This document shows positions 1 to 12,478 of a DNA stretch of 64,000 nt, one piece after another. The notes under the pieces were generated by a model. The model did not search any database, was not told where the DNA came from, and worked only from the letters and a program-made list of their open reading frames with translations. Both the position numbers and the translations under genes were made by a program. This DNA comes from Trichoplusia ni (lineage: Eukaryota > Arthropoda > Insecta > Lepidoptera > Noctuidae), in assembly GCF_003590095.1 (NCBI RefSeq), contig NC_039493.1, forward strand, positions 5,642,001-5,706,000, given 5' to 3'. Positions within the stretch are counted from its first letter, which is position 1. Each line of letters opens with the position of its first letter.

Positions 1-2670
1 GGCTTGCCAAAAAAACAAAAGCCAGCTTACATAAAGAAAACACGAGCCGCGACAAGCCACACCCTATCTTATTATCTCTGACTTATTCCTCCCAATTGAA
101 CCTAACCTTGGCTACCCACAACATTTAACCTTCATAAACCCGCCGCATCAAAACACAGGCATATAAAATCAAAAATATATACGACTTGCCCAATAAACTG
201 GGAGAAGGCGGAAAAACGAACATAATCTGTTGTCACATAAACTCCTTGGGACGGAACTATTACGTCGCCATTTTAGTAATGGTGGATTTTCCCGCGCTAC
301 TCAGCCGGCCAGCACGACCTAGGGTTGCCAAAACTCCAAGAAAAAGTTTTTAGTTATGCGTTAAAGTTCGGTCCTCGCATTACACTCGGAAATATACTCG
401 CATTTTAAAAAGATGGAAATGATAGTTTTTTACACTTTTTCATTAACTGGAAAATTATGAATCTCTCTTTTAGAATGGGTTTGTTTTAATATCAATTTAT
501 TTCATTAGTTCATACTAATGGTATAGAAATGGATTTTCACTTGTATCAAGAGAATCGGAACACTGTCGGATGTTATGGAGTGGTTTTTGGTCAGTGAAGA
601 CAATATTTTGTATGATACATTTTTAGTATACTTATCGAATTTAATGACAGCCCTAATAAGCAAAAAACTAGTCAAGCGTAAATCTCTCTAGATTAGGTCT
701 TTTCTATTTGGCACACGATATCAGTGTGGTTATCATCCAATACCATTAATAAAACCTACTTATAATAGGCTAAAAAATCTAAGAGACTCGAAGAAAACCC
801 GCTGACACTTCAAAAACATAATAGGGTATTTAAAAAATATCTCTTTAATACGTCAGACAGATTTACTAAAAATATTGGATACGTATTTTTTTTACCTCGT
901 AAACAACAAATTAAGGGGATACTGTGCAATAAAATCTTGTGTGACGTCACTTGCCAGTACGCTTTTTACTAGCAAGTGATGTTACTAGCCCTCACTACCA
1001 CAATTATAATCATTTTAAGTAAGTACTTTAAATATTCCTTACTTTTTAACGATGTGATGAAATGAAACTACGTTTTGTATATTTTTGGAAAACCTGTCTG
1101 ATACACTACTAGGATTTTTTTAGACAAATACTCTAGGTATTCAAATTCTGGATCATGTTGTTAAAAAATATCTCTTTCTCTCCTCCTGTATGCGCAACCT
1201 TATAATTGTGGTCAGTGTACACGGCCCGTAAATAAGGTAATTATGCAGGCAGCTAACGTCTGCAATTTAGCGGGGATTGTACACGTGCTGAGCGGTCAAG
1301 CTCGGGTTACCGGGTGACCGGTTGAGTTATATGTAGTACGCAAGTTTTAGCGGAAAAGATTTAACTGTTGCCATACTTGCCATACGTAATAGGTACGTTT
1401 TGTAATGAAAATGTGGGTGAATGATGATATAATTTAGGAACGTTTATGTTAGTAAAATTTTAAACATTAAAGTTAATAAAGTATAGCTTTTTTTTTTGAG
1501 ATTGTACTCGTAATTTATTAATTTTTTAGTATTTAATTGTTGCATTAATTTCGACAGCAGAAGATTAAAATTTTTCCAGTAGGTAAGTAATCAATTATTA
1601 CGATAATAACTTCAGCATCATTTCAGTCAATGAAATATGGTGCAAAACCACACATAAAAAAAACAACACCAAGAAGGTTCCAACTACAAAAACAACCAAA
1701 AAGTTTCTCATACTTACAGTATTACGTCAAAATCATTTTAGCCAGATGTTCTAGAGGTTCCCGGAGTAACATTTGTAGAAACTCGACATACATTACACGC
1801 TTCCGGGACTGAAACTAAACACGCCAATGGTTTGTGTGAGCAGAATTTCAAACAGCACTCACGATCTAGATAAAAGCTAAAAACGATCGGAGTTTCTTTT
1901 TAAGATACTGGTATTTGCAGTTGTATTACTAGAGTATTTTATTAAAAAACATGTTTTTTGTGGAGAACACATAAAAGGCCTGTCGAGAAAATGCATTATC
2001 CTGCAAATGGAGTATTATTGTGTTAGGATATGCTAAAAATAGGTACTTAGCTGAACGGATATCCAAGTGGTATATAGTCACCATGGTTACCTAAATATAC
2101 GCTACATGCCGCGGGTTCAATAGGGCGACAATGGATTCATGATCTATATACTTGATACTTGATTGTTTGTAAACCCTCTCGCGACACTAGACTCGATTTT
2201 CTTTAAACTAAATTACGATTCCAAGCGTAAGACTAGAAAGGAAATTAGTGTTGATCAGTCTATCACAAAAGGAGTGATTTTAGAAACACTTAGTATAATT
2301 AGGAAACTGATACTTTACATTAAATCACTATTTTTTACCTCTGTAAACAACAGTCTTGGTAGCATGAAATTTTCTGATATTTAAGTAAACTTTAAAAAAT
2401 GAACGACACTAACAACACTGGTCGTGATCACATATACACTGGGTTAACTATTTGTGACCATGAGTGGTGCAACCTGGTCGATAGTAAATTATTATAAACA
2501 TGCCACACGGTATGGCTTTCGAGGGTTGCTAATTCTATGCGAATATGTAGCTATGAGTTCCGCATTCAAATAGTAAAGTGATTACTGAGACACAGGTCTG
2601 TCCGTCCGTCTGTCAGCTGGCTGTGAGTATCCATCCTCAAATTTATTTGAGTGCAATTTTTTTTCCTAGT
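1..2670. other. Noncoding, AT-rich; no gene seen
   Basis: No reading frame here is longer than about 73 codons and none resembles a known protein. A palindromic CRE-type octamer TGACGTCA lies at 942-949. A slightly more GC-rich patch at about 1220-1330 has no recognisable content. Confidence 0.6.
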
Positions 2671-2749
2671 CCACTGTCTTCCTCTGCTTGGCAAAGGCCT
2701 TCTCCAAATCCTTCAACGATTCTCTATTCTGGGTCACATGAATCCAGGA
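2671..2749 (+). repeat. Degenerate interspersed repeat, copy 1
   Basis: This stretch aligns by eye with 21635-21712. Both have a CACT start, the core GGCAAAGGCCT, a run of C/T/A, then TCTCTATTCTGGG and a CATG.A.CCAG end. The same core is common in lepidopteran dispersed repeats. The family is not certain; a fragment of a non-LTR element is likely. Confidence 0.5.
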
Positions 2750-4763
2750 CACAATCAATAAATTTATTTATATAGATTAGTACAGGTTATTAAAACTAGC
2801 CTATTTGTATAAAACCGGATCGCGAGTCTGATTTGTGCTTGACTAGTTTTAAGAAATTTGAGCCCTTTTCTTAATTTCGTATTCCAAAAACCTGATACCC
2901 ACTTTTCGTTTCGACATTACTTGTCATAAGTCGACAGTAGGAATATGAAAGATCCATTTATATCTAAAATACGACGTGGAAACGTCTTCGGGAAAATATA
3001 TTTAGGTCTTGAACATAAATCACTTATTTTCAGACCCAAAAAAGTATTACAACTTCTGGTAAAGTGTACTGAGCAGATACAATCAATCTTCTTTGTTTTG
3101 TTTGTAATAACTCAGTATTGTAAATACAATATTCTTTTTACATTGTAACGAAAAAAGCAGAACCGGGCCATAGAATTACGTATGTAGCAAAATATTAAAT
3201 AATATTTTAACATTCGTTAAACATCGATTCCTGACGCAATCTTGCAAGAAAAATGGATATGAATTTAAAAACAAAATAATTTCTAACAGTTCAGAAGAAA
3301 ATATTTGTATACTATATAATAATATATTTATTTAAATATGAAAAGTTCTCGTATACAAATTCGAAAAAAAAAATAGATTCATAAATATTCCACAAAGGGA
3401 ACCATGCCGATGTAATAATAAAACGCAAATCCAGTCCTACCAAATCTTTTCCTCATTTCAATATCCCCGATCATCCCAATACCATTTTTTATTCAACATT
3501 ATTAGCCGTCATATCTTCACGCCGGCTGGCTGACCAGGGTGGCTATAAAGCCAGCTTGCATATGGAACGCGGCTTGCGACCGACGCCCATATATATTTCA
3601 CACTAAATAAAACCCAAACGTCTTTTAGGATAGATTCAGACATTACTTATGGGGCCGTTGGAAACGCGATTCGAGGAATTGTGTTGAAAGATCCGATCCA
3701 CCACTAAAACTTAAAGAAGGTCGACTACCTTCTCTAAGCCATGTAATGCGCTGTCTTGCTTTCAAAGCTGCAATAGTTCTGCTTCAAAATATGCAGGCCC
3801 GTGGTAAGTCAGAACTATAACAAGATTCGAAATTCGAAATCCTTATACACCGAAGAATTACTGTTAGAAACATGCAAAATACATTTACAATTATTTTAAA
3901 ATTGATGAATTGAACGTTCTGTAAATCTCGTTTGGTAGCTCGAAAAACATTTTTGACAAGAAAACGGTCTGAACACTACAGTTGTTTTACCGCGACTAAG
4001 TTCATAACATGATCAAAATTTTAACCACTTTACCTACTTTTACATGTATGTATAATGTATCTAGTAAAAACCAATACTATTCGAAACCACCTCTTTAACA
4101 TAATCCGTACATTTCTTAGCCACACAATACGCACGCAAGAAGGCCGCGTGCACGGAAGTGGCAATTCCAGCACTCTCGAGGGACTGACCCAGTCCGCGAC
4201 ACGCTAAACGAACAGATTTAAGGCCCTTTAGCTCCAGGCCAGGCCTTTGTAAGGCAGGTAGATAAGGCCCGATAAAATATACGATTAAAATTGGCTTCGT
4301 TGCATTTGAATTTTATGGAATAAAAATGGCGTAATCTACCAACAAGTTATGGATGTCGAGGAAAAAACATCGAAATCGCATAAAGCTTAAAGAGGAAAAT
4401 CAAACTCTCATAAATCTCTTGTCAAAGAGGTTTTTGTCCATTCGCAGAATTTTGGCCCTTTACTATTTTATTAGTCTGCATTTTGAGGAGCATGTTTTCA
4501 AGAATCAATAAAACTTCATTTATCTTGCCTTACAAAAACATCTATTGACGAAGCGATTCTGTTAACTCTTAAGCCTATCGCCTTAAACAATAAACCTCAG
4601 ATCTCTCAACTTCCAACTAAAATAAGGTATAATTTGTCTAAATATGGAGAAAGCCTAATATTTTCGAAGTGTTTTCTTTGTAATTATGTACTTGTGACGA
4701 CAAAGCCTCTGCAAACAGTTTTCCACCCACGGAGGTTACGTTTTAATTTGTAGAGCGTGGGCT
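2750..4763. other. Noncoding; nothing recognised
   Basis: AT-rich sequence with short open frames only. The stretch at 4140-4260 is richer in G+C and has several AGGCC words, but no gene or repeat could be named. Confidence 0.55.
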
Positions 4764-4779
4764 GAGGGCCTAGCCAACA
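4764..4779 (+). repeat. Left terminal inverted repeat
   Basis: GAGGGCCTAGCCAACA, the exact reverse complement of 9128-9143. The flanks just outside (GCT on the left, TGG on the right) do not match, so no target duplication supports the exact end. Confidence 0.7.
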
Positions 4780-4786
4780 TGCATGC

Positions 4787-4965
4787 CTTTCGTATAGAAT
4801 AGATTTCTACAAACGTTAACGCCACGGCGTTTGAAACGATAGAATAGAATAAGTAGCTAGCCAAATTACATTGGCGAAGACGATCGCTTATTCTATAATC
4901 AATGTAGAAAAAACTTAATTTTTTGTCTATGGTCAGCGTTTTCAAAAACGTCAAATGAACGTCAG
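4787..4965 (+). repeat. Subterminal repeat, copy 1
   Basis: About 180 bp that recurs in the same orientation at 6648-6824. Shared blocks run in the same order: TTCGTATAG, CGTTTGAAAC, AGAATAGAATAAGTAGCTAGCCA, TCGCTTATTCTATA, TTTTGTCTATGGT.AGCGTT and GAACGTCAG. Parts also match the tandem units at 8693-9094 in inverted orientation. Such subterminal repeats may be transposase-binding DNA; that role is inferred. Confidence 0.7.
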
Positions 4966-5707
4966 GCAGGTTCGTGACGTTAGTTCGTAATAAAATTGTT
5001 AGTAAGCGGGTGAAACTTATTTGAATGTATAAGAATATTGCAGTTTGAGTTTTGTACGGAGTAAAAAAGTATGCTACAAGTTCATTTTACTATTATAATG
5101 TGAAAGTGAAGAATATGTTTACGAAAAATATGCTATAATTGGAGTTGTGGAAAAAAAAATACATTTTTAAACTGAATTAATTTTATTAATAATTGTTTAA
5201 AGTGAAAAAACGTAAAGAATGTTTTTTTTCTGAATTTGAGCGATTAAAAATTTATAAAATTATACATGATACAATATATTATGCTATAGTAACATAGAGA
5301 TATATTATAGTAATTAGATGTAGCTTGACAATAACAGTGTGACGTCACCGGTCACGCTCGGATTTGTTCGGGAGTTGTCAGCGCGTCTTTGGTAGTGGAT
5401 AAAAGTTATTTTTTTCATTTTGATACAACTTTTCAAATATTGCGAAAAAAAATGTTTTTCCATAAAACTTATACCTACCTACATGATTGTTCCAATTTTC
5501 AAAGAGAAAAAAAGATTCAAATACTCAATTATTACAATTCAATACAGTTTAAGAAAAGTTTATAAGTTTATATATTCTACCATTTTTTTTTTCTTGTTTA
5601 TTATTGTTTAACAAGCTGTTATATTAGTTTATTCATAATATTTACAATTTTACAGAGTAAAATATTTACAAGTTAAAAAACAAAAAATAAAAAAATAATT
5701 AAATTTA

Positions 5708-6519
5708 TTAAATCAAAGCATCAAAAAATTCATCGGCATCGCTGCCGGCTGGGAGTGTGCCCAAAAGGCTGGCAGCATTGCCACGTTGAATGGCATTCGA
5801 ACATTTGAACATTTAAGGAATGATGTCCCTTCCTATTATAAAAAAGATGTTCTTCCTGATTAGGTTTTACTATAGCAATATGAGTGCAATCTATGCACCC
5901 AATTACTCCAGGCAAGCCAAACCTTCTTTGAAACCTGAAAGAACAAAAATATTTTCTTATCATAAGAATAGGAACACTTAAATGAGTGAAAACATTTTGT
6001 TCCATACTTTCTCTTGTTTAATTAAACCTCTTTCTTGCTGAGTTCTCGGAAATACTATCCATCTCGCCATGATAGCAGGGTGGTTTAACGCATCAACGAC
6101 TTGTCTGATGCATCGGCTAGCTGTTCGTTGGGCTACATGCTGGGTAACACCAAAAGTCCTTTGATAGGAGCCTGTCGCCAAAAAGGTAAGAGCGCACAAC
6201 ACCTACAAAGACACAACCGTTATATTTGAATAAATTAGGTTCATACCGGCTAAGTTTGTAAGTCTATTCATTGCAAAATTTCTTTATGAATTACCTTAAC
6301 TGTTAGAGAAATTTCCTGAGAACCCCTCAAGGAAGTTTTTACTCGTAGTTCTTGACAAAGAGACCGAAACGTAGATTTATTTAATCTGAAGTGTTGCACA
6401 AATATACTATCCGGTATAACTTCGATCGTGCCGACGCACTGATGATTAAAGTCTCTTTCCTGCTTTTTAAGCCATCTTTCTTCGTTTTGAGCGCACCACA
6501 ACATATTGAGAGAATGCAT
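5708..6519 (-). pseudogene. Harbinger transposase, internally deleted copy
   Basis: Relic of the DDE nuclease that moves PIF/Harbinger elements. Reading right to left, exon 1 (6519-6295) begins MHSLNMLW. A 92-bp intron (6294-6203, GT-AG) joins SLTVK to VLCALTFLATGSYQ, the family's helical N-domain signature. The next stretch (6202-6008) ends at a GTATGG donor. After an acceptor at 5936-5935 the reading resumes with FGLPGVIGCIDCTHI, the first catalytic Asp region, then HLFYNRKGHHSLNVQ. Directly after this the sequence jumps, one frame over, to a C-terminal tail ending FFDALI and a stop at 5708. The middle of the nuclease, with its second and third acidic residues, is missing. The second intron is out of phase by one base. 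It cannot encode an active enzyme. Confidence 0.85.
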
Positions 6520-6647
6520 TATTCAAATGAAACTGAATAATAAAAAATGATACAAAATAAAGCAAAACAGGTAACAGAATCCTCACAGCTGATTGAAGAA
6601 TGACGCCATTTTCTTTTGTTAACACTAGCTAAGTACAAAGTACAAAC

Positions 6648-6824
6648 GTTTCGTATAGTTTCTTTCTACAAAAGTTTACGCCACAGCGTTTGAAACTGTA
6701 GAATAGAATAAGTAGCTAGCCATCTTAACACGACGAAGAGAATCGCTTATTCTATAGTAACTGTAGAAAAAACATACGCTTTTGTCTATGGTGAGCGTTC
6801 TCAAGAACGTCAAAAGAACGTCAG
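6648..6824 (+). repeat. Subterminal repeat, copy 2
   Basis: Direct repeat of 4787-4965. It lies just upstream of the start of the first transposase copy on the minus strand, so it may have held promoter or transposase-binding DNA (inferred). Confidence 0.7.
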
Positions 6825-7407
6825 ATTGACAGATTCGTATTTGAATAAGATTTCATTATTGTATTTTCAAAAATTTAATTAATATCTTTCATTGATATAA
6901 AGTATTTTTTTAATTACTTTCTTTAAATTAAACAATTTCAGTTCTTTATAGTCAATGACTGATTTTTGGAATGGGAAATCTATTAGTGTGTCTCTTATGT
7001 TTACTTTCATTTGTTGTTGTTATTTTGTTATAGTTTTTAGATTTTAGATATAGCCTCATATATTTATTCACCAGTAAAGGAAGATCAGCATATCTTACAA
7101 ATAAAGATGTATCTTTATATGAGTGTTATCATTAAGCAATGCTTTTTTATTGTTTAAATAATACATTACTTGTATTACAAAAATCTTTTTTGTTTACCAG
7201 ATCGCTACCCAATAAGACTTGTCGAAAATATAAGTTATGAGTTGTTAAAAAGATAAAGAAAGGTAACACCAATAAAATACAGTTTTTGTTATTTAGATTA
7301 TTTTAATTATTTAATTAGATTAGGTAACACGTTTTTTTTAATGTCCAAAATTTAAAATAAATATTTCATAAATACAAATGTACACTTGAAGAAGTCCTTT
7401 ATACTTT

Positions 7408-8551
7408 TTAACAATCATTTGAGCATGACTCCCCGCCTTGCAGTAATTCAGTTTGGTTGCCAACAGTAGAAGTAGATGCAGGGTCTGATGGAAAAGTGTT
7501 ATTGTCATCATCATGCACTGCAAGGTCTAGTGGCTACTATAGCTAGTCCAGCTTTCAGTGCTACATTGTGTACCACACAACAAGCCTTGGTTGTGTTACT
7601 TGTTACATGTGGGTACACTAAATACAGTTCCTGGCTTGCACATGCCTTTGGGTATAATTTTCTTCCCTTAAACCTTGCCCAGCATGGGCACGAGGATACA
7701 GGGCATAAGCCAGGGACGTAGCGGACAGCCAGAATCAAAAGAAGTAAATTGTGTTTACTAAAAAGAAACAATATATTTTATGCATATTTATAGTGGTGAT
7801 CTTTTTGTTTCCTATTGTAAAACATGCCTAATAACCACACTTGTTTATTGGTAGAAGTGATTAGAGATAATAATGAAAGAATGATGTGGTTATGAGTATA
7901 TCATCATATGAGTACGGCCCAACTTTACTAAATGACCGTATGTGAGTTCTGCATGGGTTCACCAAACCTCTCATTTATATTGATTATTGTATGGTTACTA
8001 TCACAAATCTGAAAATTATGAATAAGAACTAATTACTATGAATAATTAAAATTTAATGTATTCAGTTTAAATAAAGATTAGTTGCATCTGCCATTAGAAT
8101 ATTTTATTATTGATATCCTTTCCTATTATATGATGTTCTTCAACATTAGGTTTTATAATATCAATAAACTATGGCTGGGTGCCATAGTTTATTGATATTA
8201 TAAAACCTATAATCACACACATTATGCTTATATTTAATTAAGTTTAATTAGACCTAGTATAATGTTTGAATCCTGTAGCTAAGAGCACAACACCTTCAAA
8301 GACACCTCGCCTCTTTTAGTAAATCCGGAATCTCCAAAGTTAATGTCGTAACGTATCGTGTAATGTTTTAAATCCAAAGTTCAGCCAAAGGGTCTTCTTT
8401 AAACATAATTTTATCTAAAATGTTTGACAAATACAGTCTGGCATACTATATCTTGAATCGTTCGCATGCACTGACGATTAAGGTCTCTTGACCACCGCTT
8501 AAGTCACCTTTCTTCATTTTGAGCGCCCCACAATGTATAAAATGAATGCAT
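7408..8551 (-). pseudogene. Harbinger transposase, second, decayed copy
   Basis: The start (8551, MHSFYTLWGAQNEER) matches the first copy's N-terminus, but a Trp codon has become TGA right after it. A stretch near 8120-8180 matches the first copy's CTHIAIVKP region at DNA level. The C-terminal nuclease is preserved here and lost in the other copy: DSGCPLRPWLMPCILVP (7736-7686) is the hallmark third-acid region of Harbinger transposases. One frame over follow ARFKGR and a TKACCVVHN motif (about 7690-7560), typical of the C-terminal helix. An acidic tail (HDDDNNTFPSDPAS) reaches a stop at 7410-7408. At least two frameshifts, a stop and a palindromic insertion make it nonfunctional. The two copies together cover nearly the whole family protein. 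Confidence 0.85.
8148..8208. repeat. Perfect 28-bp inverted repeat, 5-bp loop
   Basis: Arms 8148-8175 and 8181-8208 are exact reverse complements around the loop TGGGT. The left arm lines up with the transposase coding sequence of the other copy (5866-5885, TTAGGTTTTACTATAGCAAT); the right arm does not, so the right arm was copied from the left. Confidence 0.9.
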
Positions 8552-8692
8552 AGTTCAATTAAAACTGAATATTACAAAACAAAACAAGACACTAAAAAAC
8601 ATCCGAACAGCTGATTGTATAATGACGCCATTTTCTGTCGTAAACGTTAGGGTCTCGGCGATCGTTTAGTTTTCTATCGAACGCTACGACTC

Positions 8693-9094
8693 CGTTTCGT
8701 AAACGCTTGTCAAAATTGTAATTTGGCTACCGTTTTGTACAGGATGTAACGATCGGAACTGTCAAACGCTTAAGTTTCTATTCTATCGTTCAAAACGCGT
8801 TGACAAGTAGCATACTTGGCTACGACTTTTCTATTCGTTTGATTTAACCACGTGACTTAGCGTTCGGATTTTGTTATCTCCATACAATTCCTAACGTTTC
8901 GTAAGCGCTTGTCAAATTGCAGGTTGGCTACCGTTTTGTGTAATTTGTATGGGATTTAGCGATCGGATCTGTCAAACTCTTAAGTTTCTATTCTATCGTT
9001 TCGAACGATTTGATAAGTAGTATTGTTGGCTACGACTTTTCTATTCTATTGATTTGACCACGTGACTTAGCGTTCATCTCCATACAATTAGTAA
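8693..9094. repeat. Tandem subterminal repeat, about 200 bp x 2 plus a stub
   Basis: Units start at 8693, 8895 and (partial) 9095, each with CGTTTC. Both full units share GCTTGTCAAA, TTGGCTACCGTTTTGT, AGTTTCTATTCTATCGTT, TTGGCTACGACTTTTCTATTC and CACGTGACTTAGCGTTC. They lie inside the right terminal repeat and are partly inverted copies of 4787-4965. Confidence 0.8.
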
Positions 9095-9127
9095 CGTTTC
9101 TCTTGGCGTTTGCGATCGCTACGGGTC

Positions 9128-9143
9128 TGTTGGCTAGGCCCTC
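9128..9143 (-). repeat. Right terminal inverted repeat
   Basis: TGTTGGCTAGGCCCTC, exact reverse complement of 4764-4779. Confidence 0.7.
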
Positions 9144-11976
9144 TGGTATTGGGTAACGAATTGACAAAGTAAATTAATGTATTCCGGTTGACAATAGGTG
9201 GATAAGTTTGTGTAATATATTTTTATTATTTATTTCTATAATGTTAAACAATTACCGAAGGTAGTAAAGAAAATATGTACTTACACTCCATGTATAACTA
9301 AGCAAGCTCCGATACAGTAAAAAATATAGGAACCATTTCGTTAAATATTTCATCGTTCCTTTTATTGACTGACATCTATCTTGATAAAGAAAAGTTTCCG
9401 GTAACGTGTAGTCATTAATAATGTACCATAAATATACACTTATAAGATATATTACATATTATCCTTATCGTGCCCGTGGCTATTATAACAAAAAATAAGC
9501 GTCACAAATTGACACCCATGTCAGTTTCAGAATCAAACAATTCTCCTTGTGAAGGCGACTGTACATACAAACGTATCTGTTTACCCAGTAATTGGGTTGG
9601 CGAGGTCTAAAGCCGACGAAATTTACAATTAATTAATTAGTCGAAATAGAAACTATACACAGCGTAGATTAAGTATCTCCACAATAACATTAAGGCTTCT
9701 AATTTGTTTGAAATAGATAAAATTGACTATTTCTGGCTCAGAGGATAGGTTTAGAGATAGTCTTCTTAAGATTAATTTTATTAGTAAACTGAGAGTGTAA
9801 TCTGAGGCATTATTGATAAGGTTATTTAGAATTTTAGTTAGGAGCGAGTAGGTAAATGTATACACAAAAGTTGTTCATGTATTATAAATATAAATAACTT
9901 TACTTAAAAACTGTTTCTCTTCATTGATGTTCATTCTTGTTCTTTTGTTTTAATTTTTTTGAAGAAAATTGTGAATAAAAATGTAAGTTCATTATTCCCA
10001 TATAACACTACTAGTATCCATGTTTTTAAATAAAAATGAGTTTTAAGGAACAAAAAAAATGGGAACATGAAAATTGAGGTTTTCCGGTTCTCAGATCTAC
10101 CCAGTATGCTTACAAAATTTCATGAGAATGCGTCCGTCCATACAAGGTGACACGAGAATTTTATATGATAACGTTGTCACATAAAAAAGAACTCCAAGAC
10201 AAAATATCACTCAAACTAATATTGTATCTTTGTCTACATTGACAATCAAGCCTTCAGAAGTAGTTTCGATAAATGTTCACAAAATTCTGTTTTACTGTAA
10301 CCAAAATGTTCAATGAATATAATTCCAAAAGTCCTACCTAATACTGGGAACTATAACACTAAATAAAACTAATTCAACGCATTTAGTTTTAAACCATTGA
10401 TTCTAATCGTATTCGCTAAATTGAATACTTTATTCAACAATTACTGGTTGGCTATTCTATTGGGTCTGGTTTGATAGCTATTTTAAATACTTATTCTAAA
10501 TGTTGGGACCAGAACTAAAACGATTTGAAGCATATTTAGTAGTACATGGTCCGGAATTGGGGGACTAGTGGCAATTGGCATTTTTAATAGTTTACTAATT
10601 AATATAAAATGACTTATGGCTAATAGAATAATGAGTCATCGAGCTAAACTGATTAATAGGAATAAATTGTTCTCACCGCGGTTGGTCAAGTATCATAAAA
10701 TTATTTAAGACAGTCATTAAAAATCTTCAACATTGTATACAATCGAAAATATTTGTGTTACAAATTACGACCAAAACCCTCAAATAATACTATTTTTACA
10801 CACTTTTATGAGATTTTGAAACAGAGATTTGAAAAACCGAAATCTTGAAAAGTGATTCCACATGGATTCCACATATTATGATTCTGCCAGATAACCATTT
10901 TAGCGCTCCTGAGCTAAGTCCCCGCAAACTATACACACTGGGGTTCTCTATCAGCAAACTTTGTCGGTTAAAACAACTCTTAAAGTTTCTGGCTTCAGAA
11001 TGCACCTGTTACTCGCAATCAAGTATCCAACCAACTTTTTAATTTATCACTGGTCTCGTACGGTCACAGTTGTTAATAGATCGCTATCTTGCCTGCGGTT
11101 TAGGGTTCTGTTGTGAAATAAAAAACTACCGGACGTAGTAAAAATGTAATGGAAACAACTGCAGCTTATTTCCAGATTGAAAATATTATATTATGTACTT
11201 TTTTTCAGCAACTGAGAGCCAGTGATAAAGGTAACCACGCCAAACAAATTGTGCCTAATGTGTCACTTTTACGTATTGAATGTTTGACAAAATAACCACC
11301 ATTTTAGAATTATATTACAAACAGCGAGAGTCGCTTATCAAAAAAAAGACCTATTTTTGTCTCATTCAAAAATTCCAATATTCCATCAAATATTCTATTA
11401 ACTCTCGTCCAGTGCATTTCAACATTTCGCTTTGAGTGGTATATTCCTGTTTACAAAGTACAGAACCCGAACTGCAGACAAACTTTTGTATTTTTATAAG
11501 TCATAACAAAAGTTGCGGAGTGGACAGCATCCATCTTCCATACATACACATTTTACATTGCAACTGTTACGTACAATCAAGCATGTGGCAGGGAAAGTTT
11601 TCCCATTTGCCTGCAGTTTAACGCTCAACTGCAACTCGGTCACATCTGCTAATAGATCCTTCATGCTCACTGAGTTGTGTAAAAACCGACTTCAGAACGC
11701 AAACTGCAGAACTCGGTACCATCAAAACTTCGGGATTTATGACTGTGTAATTTATGCGGAGGTATTTTGGACTATTTTGTGGAAAATAACGTGATGAACA
11801 AATGGAATTTACTAATAGACCATATTATACGAAAACTCTTAGGTAATCTATAAATTTCGGTGAGTGTTAACATGACGCACTAATTCCGAACATGAGGCAA
11901 AATCATTTCTTAAGGATCATCGAAATCTCGAAAAATATCACAACACTTATCTTAAAAATAAAGAAAACAAAAGCGC
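9144..11976. other. Noncoding; nothing firm
   Basis: AT-rich with short frames only. A scrap at 9577-9615 (CCCAGTAATTGGGTTGGCGAGGTC, AGCCGAC) may be a remnant of the LINE tail seen at 20165, but it is too short to be sure. Confidence 0.5.
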
Positions 11977-12478
11977 TTATATAATCTCATAAAATTGGTC
12001 CTTACGGATAATTTTCCAATAATTACCATATCTAAACGGTTTCAATTCCCCTGTTAGTCTTCTGTATTCATTGCAAGTAAATCGCGTACTCTGGCGTGTA
12101 CCTACGTTTTTGTTCCCAACAATATAAAAGTGCCATAAAATTTGTGAATTGCCACCTCCCTGGGGTGTGATCGGAACACAGGCAGTTACGTTATGGGACT
12201 CATTACCGGTCGCTACCACAAAATAGATACGGACAAAAGGACCAAGAAAATCAGAGCCCACGCACAATAAAATAAAGAGGACCATATTGTACGTACTTGG
12301 ACAATAATGTGAAGATCTAAACAAAAGCAGGACGATCCTTTTATAATCCGCGTTCCATAAATAATCCTCATTGTTGGGAGAATCAAAGCGAGAACCTAGG
12401 ATTATAAAACCATTAATAAGATTTTCTTTCAAATACTGTGCTCGGAGTAAAATCCGAATAGATATATTGTAGCACTAT
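11977..12478 (-). other. Unassigned open frame, about 165 codons
   Basis: The minus strand is open from just after a TAG at about 12478 down to the stop at 11977, with no ATG at its upstream edge. It contains a hydrophobic segment (MVLFILLCVGSDFLGPF) followed by a TACVPITPQGGG stretch. I recognise no family. A frame of this length is uncommon by chance in DNA this AT-rich, but not impossible in 64 kb. No clear splice pair defines it. It could be chance or an old insertion. Confidence 0.2.

Larger units (their letters stand above)
4764..9143 (-). mobile_element. Composite PIF/Harbinger element with two broken transposase copies
   Basis: The region is bounded by a perfect 16-bp inverted repeat (GAGGGCCTAGCCAACA at 4764-4779 and its complement at 9128-9143). 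Inside are two minus-strand transposase remnants of one family (5708-6519 and 7408-8551), and subterminal repeats sharing the words GATAGAATAGAA and TAGCCAAATTACA. Harbinger elements normally make a 3-bp target duplication and encode a second, Myb-like protein. I could match no duplication at the ends and saw no second protein. Two transposase genes between one pair of ends suggests nesting or tandem insertion of related elements, or an internal duplication, followed by decay. Harbinger assignment is firm from the protein; element boundaries are moderately sure. Confidence 0.75.

Noticed and set aside
7476..7721. 81-codon + strand frame
   Set aside because: It is the antisense of the Harbinger transposase C-terminal region.
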